In this document: piece after piece, positions 23,268 through 33,672 of the stretch
Position numbering within the stretch: position 1 is the first letter of the stretch
Layout: each line of letters begins with the position of its first letter
Assembly (NCBI GenBank): GCA_019096155.1
Contig: JAHCVI010000001.1
Coordinates: forward strand, 10,540,001 to 10,604,000
Reading direction: 5' to 3'
Length of the DNA: 64,000 bases
Source: Staphylotrichum longicolle
Taxonomy: Eukaryota; Ascomycota; Sordariomycetes; Sordariales; Chaetomiaceae
Notes under the pieces: model-generated
Seen by the model: the letters and a program-made list of their open reading frames with translations, nothing else
The model's database searches: none
What the model was told of the DNA's origin: nothing
Program-made: the position numbers and the translations under genes

Positions 23268-24735
23268 TCACTTCTTCTTGCCCCGTCCTCGTCCAGTACC
23301 CCCTGCTTTCTTTCCAGGGCCCTTCTCCTCGCCTGTCATTTCGCCTTCGTCCTGGTCTCCTGGACTCTTTCTGCGCAGTGTCCCGAGCCCTACATTCACA
23401 AACTCTTCTTCACTGTCCGACTCGCCCAGGTTGAACAGTATGGGCATGCGAAACGCGGCAACCTCCTCGCTCAATCCGCCGCCGTTCTCCACGGTTAGGA
23501 CATCCACGTCCTCGTCCTCCTGATCAAGTCGCCGTTTCTGGATTTCCTCCTGCGGGTGGATGTCAAACTCATCCTCTTTCTCGATGTACTCGACGTTCTC
23601 TTCAACTTCGGCAAAGTCAGGCGCGAGAGCCGACCACCGCTGAGGGCTCGTGACGGACCAAATGTTGATTCTTCCCGTCTCCAAACCACATGCAGCTAGC
23701 AGGGCGCGGTGCGGGTGCCATTCAATGACGCCCTGTTCCTCTTTCGGCCCCTCCAGCATGCGGACCAGACTGCCGTGTCCTCGTTCCCAGATGTAGAGCT
23801 CGTGATTGTTGTAGGTGGACGCAGCCACGTACTCACCCGTGGCGCTGAACGCTACGTGATTCCACGACAACCTGTTTACCACGTCTTGAAACTTGTGCTC
23901 GAGGGGTATTTGTATCGTGTCGGGGTCGAGGTCTGCAGCAGAAAGGTTCGGCACATGGAACGTTCGTATTATGCGATCCTGGGCGTTTACAAGAAGGTCC
24001 TTGCCGGACTCTGTCAGCCGCAGGGTCGTAATGATACCACTCGCTATCTTTTCCGAGTAGATGATTTCGCGTGTCTTGGCATCGATGATATTGAGGCGCC
24101 CTTTGGTTGTGCCGGCCAAAAGATGGTCTCCTGCGGCAGTGTAGACGATGGCTGTCGTCATGTGTTTCGCATCCTCCTTAGCATGTTTCTCTTTCAGCGC
24201 CGCATCCCCTTCGGTGTTGGGTCGCTTTTGTACGGGAGGCAGAACGTATCGGACATCAGCTGAGTCGGTAATGTCGACGAGCATCGGTTGGTCCTCGAAC
24301 AACGCGGCGGCAAATTGGTAACTATCGCAGGTCAGCCTATGTCTCATCAAGAAACAGTTATCAAGCGACAACAGACTGGTTCCACGGGTGGAGCTCGGCC
24401 CCGTAAACCGGCGCGCGGAAGCGCACCTCGCGATGCCGTTTCCCATTCTGCAGGTCCCAGAGAATGGCCTTCCACCCCTGGCATGCCGAGAGGAGATACC
24501 TGCCGCACCGGGACCAGCTGAGGGAAGTTATGTTTTTGGAATGACCTCTCAGCTTGCGCGCCACGCCCATGGTCTCAAGATCCCAGATGACGACAGTGCC
24601 ATCGACACGCCCGGAGGCGAGAAAATCGCCTCTGCGGTTGAATCGCACACATGTCGAGTGTCCTGACCGGATGGTGTTGGTGATGTTTTCGGGGTAATCT
24701 TGGAGGAGATAGTCGTCGGAAAGCAGGAGATTCAT
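23268..24735 (-). CDS. SWD1: COMPASS (Set1C) subunit SWD1, WD40 protein
   Basis: Homologue of yeast Swd1 / human RBBP5, a core subunit of the histone H3K4 methyltransferase complex. The start is taken at MNLLLSDDYLLQDYPENITN because Swd1 proteins begin M-N-I-L-L-like; the frame stays open upstream to 24855, but without a family match. Exon 1 is 24377-24735; a 55-nt intron at 24322-24376 (GTCTGT...ATAG) restores HPWNHYQFAAALFEDQP; exon 2 is 23268-24321. Total 470 aa. WD repeats are visible in the N-terminal half (for example GRVDGTVVIWDLETM, GRYLLSACQGWKAILWDLQ). The tail is acidic, then ends in a basic Gly/Arg/Lys stretch GRGRGKKK. The start lies 334 bp from the divergent THG1. Confidence 0.93.
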
Positions 24736-25069
24736 CGCGGGCTTTAAACGTGTTGTGAAAGTGCCCAAGGGAGAAGGGCTCGTCGTCGCGACGAGGCTGA
24801 GAGTTGATTTGTGGAGTGGGATGAATTGAGCTCCTGCAAGGCTGCAGCACCCCACTGAGGCGACAGGGTTTCACTTTCTGCTGGCAGCTCTTGGGATGCC
24901 AAGCACATGCCCTGCCAGGCTAGTGGGTCTGCGGGGTTCCTGAAAGTCAGGTTGGTTTTCTCCCAATGACAGCTTCGTGTCCCGCAATGAGATCTGTCGG
25001 GTGAATGTTAGATTCGCATGTTTCTCAAAAGACAGCACAGCTAAAGTAGAGAGGCCTCAAATATCCAAG
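24736..25069. promoter_or_regulatory. Shared divergent promoter region, SWD1(-) / THG1(+)
   Basis: Only 334 bp separate the two start codons, so both 5' UTRs and promoters must lie here. No TATA box stands out. That it acts as a bidirectional promoter is inferred from spacing only. Confidence 0.55.
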
Positions 25070-26323
25070 ATGGCCAACTCCAACAAGCGTCCATCATATG
25101 AGTTGCAAATGCACAGCTGATGATGATTGGCTCAAGATTCGAATATGTCAAGCATTTTGAGCAACCCGACAGTCTCCTCCCCAACACTTGGATTGTGGTC
25201 CGAATCGATGGGCGCGGCTTCACCAAGTATGGCAGCATTTCAAACACCGCGTTTTATTCAGCGCGCTGCGGCTATCAGTCTGACCAGGTGCCAGGTTCTC
25301 AACCAAATATGCGTTTGAGAAGCCAAACGACAAGCGGGCCCTCGAGCTCATGAACGCCGCCGCCAGGGCAGTCATGGCCGAACTTCCAGATATCACGATT
25401 GCCTACGGCGTCAGCGATGAATATAGGTGTGCCTTTGCTCATGGTGAAGACTCACTCAACACCTCCTGACATGTCTACGCAGCTTCGTCTTTCACAAAAC
25501 ATGTGCCCTCTTTGAGCGTCGCTCCAGGTAAGTCCACGTTTTACCCTGTGGCCTGGACTCGGAGCTGAGTAGCCGCACAGCAAACTGGTCTCGACGATTG
25601 TGTCTACCTTTACCGCATACTATGTCCATCTGTGGCCGACATACTTTTCAGAAGCACCCTTGTCTCCCCCGTTGCCCAGCTTCGACGGCCGGGCGGTGTG
25701 TTACCCGACAGTGCAGAATCTGCGAGATTACATGAGTTGGAGGCAGGTTGATTGTAGGCGCCCCTACTCGCACTCCGTCATGGGATGGCTCTGACATTGC
25801 TAGGTCACATCAACAACCTCTACAACACGACTTTCTGGGCGCTTATCCAGTTGGGCGGGATGGATGGCACGGAGGCCGAGAAAACACTAAAGGTGAATTT
25901 CCTCGCTCCCATGAACAAGACCATGTCTCTCATGCTCAGGAAGGGGACCTATGCTGCCGACAAGAACGAGATTCTCTTCTCCAAGTTCAGCATCAACTAC
26001 AACAACGAGCCCGAGATGTACAAGAAAGGCAGTGTTGTTTTCAGAGACGCAAGTCCCCTCCTCTGTCAGACTGTGGCTTCCAAGCGACTAACACAGGAGC
26101 GTAGTACGAGCTGGTGGAACCTGGCACACACAATGCCGCCCTCGAAGCGGACATTTTGGCAGAGCCAGTCCAAAAGTCCAAGACACAGGCCGAAAACGAC
26201 AGGAAACGTCGCGCAAAGGCACGTATTGTGGTGGAACATCTTGACATTATCAAGGACGAGTTCTGGGACCGCCGGCCCTGGCTTCTATCAAACAAACCGG
26301 GCAAGGTCCCAAAGGAGCCTTGA
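25070..26323 (+). CDS. THG1: tRNA-His guanylyltransferase THG1
   Basis: Adds the G(-1) identity nucleotide to tRNA-His by 3'-to-5' polymerisation. My eight-exon model is 25070-25086, 25137-25226, 25295-25426, 25483-25527, 25581-25753, 25804-25892, 25944-26048 and 26105-26323, summing to 870 nt (289 aa). It reads MANSNKFEYVKHFEQPDS..., with metal-binding Asp30 in RIDGRGF and Asp77-Glu78 in VSDEYSFVF, matching human D29, D76 and E77. Further family blocks are NNLYNTTFWALI, AADKNEILF and YNNEPEMYKKGSVVFRD. The last intron has a GC-AG pair with a perfect GCAAGT donor. The first junction also needs a GC donor (GCGTCC) and is the least certain part. Seven introns in 1.25 kb is far above the neighbouring density. 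Confidence 0.92.
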
Positions 26324-26590
26324 AGCGCGAGTCGGAGACTCTGTTATAAACGCAGCTATCCACCACCCGGCAATCCGTTTGGCGCCAACGCAGTTTTCCT
26401 ATCTGCGGACCATCCGCACATCTCAGTGCCCCTCGCAAAAAGAATGCGTTCGGTGGCGCCGATGCGGGCCCGGCAGCTCATGCGCCTCTGACGGTCTCCA
26501 GTTCCCGGCGCGCGGCGGCCTGGAGCCCTCCTGCTTCGGGTGGGAAGCAGAGCAATATACCCAACCAACAACTTCGGTGTAAGCTCCTTT

Positions 26591-27307
26591 CATCCTTGGG
26601 CCGACTTCTGCAGCGTGGCGGCCTCCCGCCTCCTCCTCTTGACCTCCTTCCGTGCTCTCCTCTCGGCCCTCCTGGCGCGCCTTTCCTCCTTCGTCTCGTT
26701 CGCCCGCGTCGTCTTCTTCAACTCCTTTTTCGCAGCCTTCCTCGCGGCCTTCTCGATTGCTTTCCGCGCCGTCTTCGCAGCCTTCTCCGCCTTGCGTGCC
26801 CTCCTCGCGGCCCTCCTAGCGTGTCTCTCCGCCTTGCTCTCGCCCCGCTTTTCTTCCCTGCTGCTCCTCCCCTCCCCTCCCCATCCTCCTCGAGACGGAC
26901 CCGTCGCTCTCCTCGGACGAGGTCACCGGCGTCGCGTCGGTCGACTCGGCGAGGTCGTCCGTCATCGTCCCCTCCAGCATGCCGCCCCGCACAAACGACG
27001 CGTACAGCCCGCTCACGCCCGTGTATTTCCCGTTGGGCTGGCTGCTCGCGATCACGTCCAGCTTGCCCTGCGTCACCGACTGCACCACGGTGCCCTTCTT
27101 GGACGTGTCGAGGCCCTTGAGCTTCTGGTCAAAGGCGTGCAGCCACCACTGGTCGCTCGTGTAGTGCGCCTTTTGGCCGATGCCGCGGCCGTCCGTGTTG
27201 CGCGAGATGAGGAGCGGCTTGGACAGGCCGATTGTGTTGTTCGTGGGGTGGAGCGAGAAGCCCTTGCCTCGCCACCCCTGGGATTTGAGGAGGGCGGCCG
27301 CGTCCAT
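26591..27307 (-). CDS. G-patch-like nucleolar-type protein with apparent frame break
   Basis: Starts MDAAALLKSQGWRGKGFSLH, then SRNTDGRGIGQKAHYTSDQWW and KLDVIASSQPNGKYTGVSGL with FVRGGMLEGT. I recognise this order from fungal G-patch-like proteins that end in a long Lys/Arg/Glu/Ala helix. In the opening frame the protein stops at 26816, but the expected tail (ESKAERHARRAARRARKAEK and onwards) is intact in the next frame down to TGA at 26591-26593. The switch falls near 26860-26900, in a run of the type GGGGAGGGGAGGGGAGGAG. The only frame-restoring GT-AG intron I found there has no branch site or pyrimidine tract. So it is an indel (real or from sequencing) or an unusual intron. The role is probably in pre-rRNA or RNA metabolism, by analogy only. 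Confidence 0.75.
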
Positions 27308-28090
27308 GGTGACGGTTCGGGGTGGTGTGGGCTGTGCCGAGTTGGTTATGGCTTCGGCGTATTTTTGTCCGTTGGCGGGTTGAGTTGGGGCTATCGCGCA
27401 GGGAATGGCATCGTGGGTTCTACTTTTTCAGTGACCTTGAGGGCTGGATGTAAATTGAGTTGGACAAAATTTTGGCTGGGATCAGGATTGGCAGCTGATG
27501 TGGGGTAACCGGCGTCAAACCCACCGCGCACTTGGCGGGTCGGTTAATTGCATAATACGCACCTTGAGACATGCCGCCGGTATCCATCCTTCCTTCTTGG
27601 CTATTATTTCATGTTGAGCCGTCTTCGACGACGTCCAGTTCAGTCGCCACGTTTTCAGTGTTGCATGACAAACCGCGCTGATACTAACTATCAGTAGCAC
27701 GAGATACACGTGGAGAAGGCTTTCAAATTGAGAAAAATAACATCTCTAATGCAAAGGATCCATCTCTTCCACGAACAAAACAGCTTCAAATTACAAGGAA
27801 AAGGAGATCAACCTCGCTCTTAGTGTGGTACATATAGTAAGCTACTGAATAAGATTCCCAAATAAAACGGGAGGGCCGCGATCCTGTCAGGAATGATAAG
27901 AGAACGTAAACCGAGTCCTCGATGACACCAAACGCCATTAGCCACACAGACCCCACGAGAAGCCGCCGTCTTTCCGTGTTCCCATCCTCTTGAACCAACC
28001 CTACCTCCGCCGGCCCCTGACACCACCCAGTTCCCGCCGTCCACCCCGCAGAATACGCCGATAATAACACGCCTCCTAGGCCCGCAAACC
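27308..28090. other. Intergenic between two minus-strand genes
   Basis: Contains the promoter of the G-patch-like gene and the 3' UTR of the bromodomain gene. It is locally AT-richer around 27715-27800. No gene recognised. Confidence 0.55.
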
Positions 28091-30665
28091 CTAATAGACC
28101 CGGAGAAGTTGGGCGTTGAGCACAAGTTTCTCTACCTCGCAATCCGCACCGTTAGGCAGCTTCTGGCCCTTGGGAAGAGCAGCAATGACCGTGATCATAA
28201 TAATGTTGGTGGTGTACTGCAGATTCAGGTCGAAGACAATGGCGTTGTGAGGCAACGGGTCATCAGGCACGGGGAGAGGGGTCGCCCGTCCCACCGTCTG
28301 GCCGTTGATGCTCACAAACATGCGGTAGGCGCGGCCCTGCTGCTCGAATGGTGCCAGGCGAGGAATGACTTGCAATCGGCTTTGGTTGCCTGGGATGTGC
28401 AACGTGAGGTTCTGCTGCGCTTCCTTCGGGTCTGCCGGGATCTCGAGTCTGAATCTGTTGTCCATAGCCACGCTAGGATGTGTCCGGATGAGAACACTCG
28501 GCATGAGCGAATCCGCATAGCCTGGGTTGCTCTGTTAGTAATATGCACACATTTGCGACCGCCAGAAGGCTAAGGATGGCATTGCTCACCTCTCCCAGGG
28601 GCGCGATACTTGTAGTCGTAGATCGGGGGCGCGGCCAAAGGCGCTGGCGCCGGATGGCCGTTTTGCAGTTGATGAGCAGGAGGAGGCTGTTGGAGGTTCT
28701 GCGGAGGGATCGCCATTCCGTTCGGAGTACTCATGGCGCTTGCCACATTGCCGTTTACCCGAGGAAAGACCCCTGGGGACTGCTGGGCTCCAACGCCAGG
28801 CATAGGTCCAACAACCAAAGGGCGGGGAGATGGCACTACCCCGGGCATAGCCCTGGCGTGGTCCACCTGGAAACTGGCGGTGGTTGTGTTTGCGAGGGGA
28901 GGGATGCTCCTGTTGCCGTCTATCGCCGCATCGGAACGACTCAGGTCACTGGACTGGCCAGTTTGTGGCGCAGGCGAGGCTGCGGTGCTGCTTCTCGACC
29001 CTCCAACGTGGATAGTGATCTTCTTAGGGCCCATGACCGGCGTCTCTTGCCCAGGAGTCATCTTCAACCTGATTTTCGGCTGGGGCGGTTCCTGGACCAC
29101 AGCCTTGGCCTCGCTGAGCTCCTTCTCGAAACATTCCTAGAACGATTTGTCAGTCATACAGCATGGCGAAGGGACCGGTCCCAACAAACCTTGAGTTCAG
29201 TTGCGAGGGTGTGGATCTCACTCCCTTCCTCATTGTAAAAATGCGCATTGGTCCAGAGAAGGCTCGCCTTGTCTTCAAATGCTGCCCAGTTCTTAAAGTC
29301 ACTGACGCCAGTGGCAGGCTGTCGGCCGTGGATGCCCTTAACAAGTTTCTGCAACCCTTTCAGGGACAGGGGAGACGAAATGACGGCAAAGTAGTCCTTG
29401 TAGGTGCGAGGCGGCAGGTTGATAAAATCCAGAAAGTATGGGTCCCTGTCTTGGTTAGTTTCAACTAGTTGGCTGAGGGTAGGAAAGGCAAGACTCACGA
29501 CCCATCCGGCTTCCGGATCAACTCCTCGACAATCTTTTCTTGGGCTTGTTGGAAAGAGAGTCCTTTGTACGGCACGCCTTCGTACTCGTGGTCTGCCTTG
29601 ACGCGCCCACTCTTGTCCAGTTTCCTAGCTTGTTCCGAGTCGGCTCTCGAAGGCCTGCCCGGGCCTTTCCTCTTGAGAACAATCTTCCTCGGGTTTCCAT
29701 CCTCTTCTTGATCATCCTCGTCCTCTTCGCCCTCAGCATCTTCTTCATCACCCTCGGCATCCTCATCCCCCTCGGCGTCCCCGTCGTCGTCTCGAGGGCG
29801 CATCGCTACGGCCCGACGAGCCGAGACTTCCTCCAAGTCAGGCTGCAAATCGCTGGGAATCGGTGTTGCTTGACAGCTGTACCCGGAAATGAGTTTGTAG
29901 GCGGGATTGGTTTTCGTCATGTAGTTGCTCAGCGCTTTGCGCACGCGCTCTGCGTCCTCGAAAATCTCAGAATTCTTGGAGTAGAACTCCTTCGCATTGG
30001 TCACCATGCGCTTGAAGAAACTTTCGAGCTCCGAGAGGTTCCTGAAATCCTGGTTGTGGAGTTTCCTTTCGATCACTTTCAGCGAGATTGGCATGCGGAT
30101 GCGTTCGTAGTATTCTTGGTTCGTTTCCCGTGGGAGGAGATTCTCGAAGTAGCTTGCGACGAGTCGGCCGCTGCGTTCAGATATCAGTATATGATGTCCC
30201 AACTGAACTGCGCAGAAAGGATATTAAGCGTCGCACCTCTTGTCCTTTGTCCGTCGTATTGTCTCTAGGAAGTGTAGACCATAGGCGGATGTAGACTCGG
30301 GGCTTTCGCCCTGCAGGAGATTGTAGTCGGAAGGTTGCTGTGACGCTGTCAGCCTGATTGTCTGCCTACCTAGACAATAATAGGAGCAGGGACTGTTTGT
30401 ATGCGGTGGAAAAGGGGGGGTTGGAAGGCGGGCTTCGAAGCGCTTGCTTGCGACCTGGCCACCGTGGTGCATAGCTGTCCCATTTGACACGCACGGCCGA
30501 AGTCGAAATGAGATGCGCGCGGCAGGGCGAAAGGTATCCAGAGGTGGGGGGGAAGATCTGCCACAGCAAACTTACACCTGGTGTTTTCAATCGCTTGGGA
30601 GCCCGATCATCATCACCGTCTCCGAGGCCAGCTCCTGAAGAGCTCGCCTTGCGTTTGTTGTCCAT
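28091..30665 (-). CDS. RSC4: RSC-type remodeler subunit with two bromodomains (RSC4-like)
   Basis: Six-exon model: 30576-30665, 30237-30337, about 29499-30170, 29190-29445, 28590-29136 and 28091-28521, summing to 2097 nt (698 aa). It starts MDNKRKASSSGAGLGDGDDD. Bromodomain 1 covers about residues 45-145 (RLVASYFENLLPRETNQEYY to RVRKALSNYM). An acidic linker (DAEGDEDAEGDEEDAEGEED) and a GRPSR AT-hook-like patch follow. Bromodomain 2 reads DPYFLDFINLPPRTYKDYF to HTLATELK and has the canonical acetyl-lysine Asn in FYN; bromodomain 1 has Tyr at that place. A proline-rich linker leads to a conserved C-terminal beta-rich domain ending VLNAQLLRVY. Yeast Rsc4 reads H3K14ac within RSC. The first intron (238 nt) is longer than the rest. 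Confidence 0.9.
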
Positions 30666-31878
30666 TGCGCGTCACCGCGATCGATCGCGATCTAATTACG
30701 CGCTGAGGGCGGACACAAGAAAGAGCCGCAATAAGCCCTCGAGAAAAATGCGAGGGTTCAAAGGGGTATTGTCGTCAAGGCGCAAACGGCTTAGGTGCTG
30801 GTCGCGACGCGTCGATGATGGATTCCGCAACTCCAAAAAGCTCCCTCGCAGTCCCTAGAACAGCTTGCTTCGAACCGCCCTCGCACACACGTCTCAGAAG
30901 CTAGGTGGAGGAGAGCTCTGGAACAGAAAGAAGGGAGGGTCACAAAAGAAATTGTCATGTGTGGAAGGTGATGTGGCCGGGCTAAAAGATGGCTACCAGC
31001 ATCATCTCTGCACTTCGGTTCTCTCAGATCAAGGGTCACGGTGGTGCATTGGAGCTGGATGCGATTTTGGCAAGGCTCGGCAGGGACGGTGCGAAACGTG
31101 CCAGTCACTGTCTGAATGAACTGTGTTGAGTCTGGACCAGCAGCATTGTAGCACAGAATTATGTCAGCAAATTCTATCAAAGACCAAGTCGCGTCTCCGT
31201 TGCCAAAAGCTAGAGCGTGTATCCACTGCTAAAGATTCAATTGGATTGTACCAAATTCACCGAAATATTTACAAACACGATACAAGCACCGGTGCTCTCC
31301 ACAGCTCCTGGGTCTTTGAAATGTTGAGACTTTGGTACCTGGAAGTTCCTCCACGTTTTCCGCCCCGACAGGCGGCCCGTGCCCGGCTGCCAGACTGATG
31401 GGGCGGGGCTCTCGGAGGGGTCAAAATTTTAGCGTCGGGCAAGCGCGGCAGGGCCGCAACAGTCCGAACACTTCCTTGAAGTGATTTGTTTACGTCCCAC
31501 CCCAACCATCCCCCCTCCACCGACCAGCCAGTTTCCACCCAACACACCAACAAGTCGCGCGCGGAACCCAGCGTCGTAGTTCTCTCACAAAATCACTTCT
31601 GCTCAGAAACATCGCTGCCTGCTGCACTGCCGATTTACACCCCAGACCGTCCTCCCGCCTTGAGCCTTGACGCAGACCAGCCGCGCTCGTCGATCTTCAC
31701 CCCACGTGCCTGATTGCGAGCGAGCCCGCGACGAAGCAATTGCGCGGCAACAAACGACCTTACCGTGTGTACCGACACATTGCTATCGTCACCCCGTGGA
31801 CATTATCCAGTGCGTTGCAAACCAGCGCGCACATCGCTACTCGCATTTTCTCACGGAGCACCACCGCAACCCAACAAC
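30666..31878. other. Divergent intergenic region, RSC4-like(-) / CKS1(+)
   Basis: 1.2 kb holding both promoters. Near 30660-30790 it contains ATCGCGATCGATCGCGAT-like and GCGTCGATG sequences. The plus strand just before CKS1 is C/A-rich (31490-31880), as is usual for fungal leaders. No coding sequence recognised. Confidence 0.5.
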
Positions 31879-32395
31879 ATGGCGTCTCCAGAGCAGATGG
31901 GCATTGACTCTAGCCGCCGCAACCGGATCCCGAGGCCGCTGACTGACGACGAGCGCGCGCGTCTGGATGAGTTCATCGACTCGATACATTATTCCACTAG
32001 GTGTGTCCCCCAAGCGCTGGCTTGATACCATCGATGCTAACCCAGGCAAGGTATTCGGACAACGAGTTTGAGTACCGCCACGTGCAACTGCCCAAGGCCA
32101 TGCTCAAAGCGATCCCCGCCGAGTATCACGATAAGTCGAAGGGCACATTGAAGCTGCTCTGGGAGGAAGAATGGCGCGGGATGGGAATCACACAGGTGCG
32201 CTGAGTGGCAGCCATGGTCCGTGGCTAGCGGGAAAGCTGACTGGTCGACAGAGTCTTGGTTGGGAGCACTACGAAGTTCATGAACCGGAGCCGCATATTC
32301 TTCTCTTCAAGTAAGACGCGCAACGCCAAAGCATTGGAACCTACCAGCGACTAACGAACGATAGGCGTCCGTTGAACTACCAGCCGCCGCAGTGA
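31879..32395 (+). CDS. CKS1: Cyclin-dependent kinase regulatory subunit CKS1/SUC1
   Basis: Small adaptor of CDK1 that binds phospho-Thr sites and helps multisite phosphorylation. Four exons, 31879-32000, 32051-32195, 32252-32310 and 32365-32395, total 357 nt (118 aa). The protein contains YSDNEFEYRHVQLPKAMLK, LLWEEEWRGMGITQSLGW and the family signature HEPEPHILLFKRP, ending NYQPPQ. The start MASPEQMGIDSSRRNRIPR is preceded by CAACAACATGG. The acceptor of intron 1 is GGCAAG|G rather than the CCCAG seven bases earlier, because only the former keeps frame. The three introns are 50-56 nt. It is complete and apparently functional. Confidence 0.96.
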
Positions 32396-33672
32396 GCTAG
32401 ATCTAGGAAGAGGAGAGAGGAAATCGGAGTCCGAGTCTCTACCACATTCTGCTAGCATGGCAACCACGACCGCATGGCGACCGTCGCCTTACTGTATGAC
32501 TACAACGCACGACGCGGAGGCAATATGCGCGTCATAAGCCTCTCGGTACCGGCAGGGTTTGGGCCCGCACACGAGGCTACTGCCGGCCCGTATTCACACG
32601 AGGGTCTGGCATCGTGGGCGGGCCCGATCAAGCGGCGAACTACGGGATCTGGGAGCGGGGCCGAGCGATGGATCGGGGATCGATGCGAGCGCCCGACTGA
32701 GGGATGCAGCGCGTTGAAAAGAAGTAATTGCATCTGGACAGGGCGAATTAGGTTCTCCGCCGTTCTGCGGTGCTGCATTGTTGGTTAATGTACTGGATCA
32801 GCAGCAAAATAATAATACCAACAGCTTGACCCAATGGCGAGTCCGGAATGATGGCTCAAGCATGGCTTTGCGTGGTCCTGTGGAATGGTTGTTGACAGCA
32901 TTGAAAACTGTATGAGTACCCAAGTGCACAAGTAGCAGCCCGCAGTGTCACAGGGATGATGCGGGGAGCTCCGGGGTTCGTAGAAATCTCGGCGGGACGA
33001 GGCCACAAAGACCCTCAACCCTGACCATGAGAGACACACGGGCAGCCGCGAATCATGTTCAGGGCGCTGGACCAGGGACCTGAAGATTCCGATCTTTGGA
33101 TCGGACCTGGACGGGGCAATGCAACGCCACACCTACTGGGAACATGGGGAGATCGGTCGGTTCCATATTTCCAAGCAATCAGCATGCAGCAACTCGTGCG
33201 GTCGGCAATTCAGCATCTGCTGATCTTCCGTTCTGGACACATTTCACTTTCATCCTTCTTTCGGCGTCCCCTTCCGCTGTCGCCTTCGTCCGGACTATGT
33301 TATTAAGCCAGGGACCCAGGTCGACGTCACCTATTCATAGGTTGGCCATGCAGCTGACGGAACAAAAAAGACGTGTTGTTTCCTTTGAACCTTTCGCTGT
33401 CTTTTTCCTTTATGCTTCTCTTTGGCGGTCCCAAAGTTTCCAGAACCGCCAAGCCTTCTAGCAGCCCGCTGATCCCGGCTTCGATAAAGAAGCGATAAGC
33501 AAGCATCCATTACTTGCCAGCACTCAGAAGTGTGGTCTTTTGGACCCCGAACGTTTCAGGCCAGGTCTCTCGAGTCGCCCTCGGCCATAGTAATCCTCCA
33601 CGTACGCCAGCGCGGTTTCGAGCCCCTCGCTTTCAAACAACAAACGACCGCAAATCTGCGCCGAGCGCAATC
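32396..33672. other. Intergenic: CKS1 3' UTR to ERO1 promoter/leader
   Basis: 1.3 kb with no recognisable gene. Pyrimidine-rich stretches near 33235-33290 and 33385-33420 would suit the ERO1 promoter. A search here for the unfolded-protein-response element expected of ERO1 regulation would be reasonable; I do not see an unambiguous CAGCGTG site. Confidence 0.5.

Noticed and set aside
26540..27508. 322-codon plus-strand frame rich in Leu, Ala and Phe, membrane-like
   Set aside because: It is the reverse complement of the Lys/Arg/Glu-rich tail of the G-patch-like protein; its hydrophobicity is a by-product.
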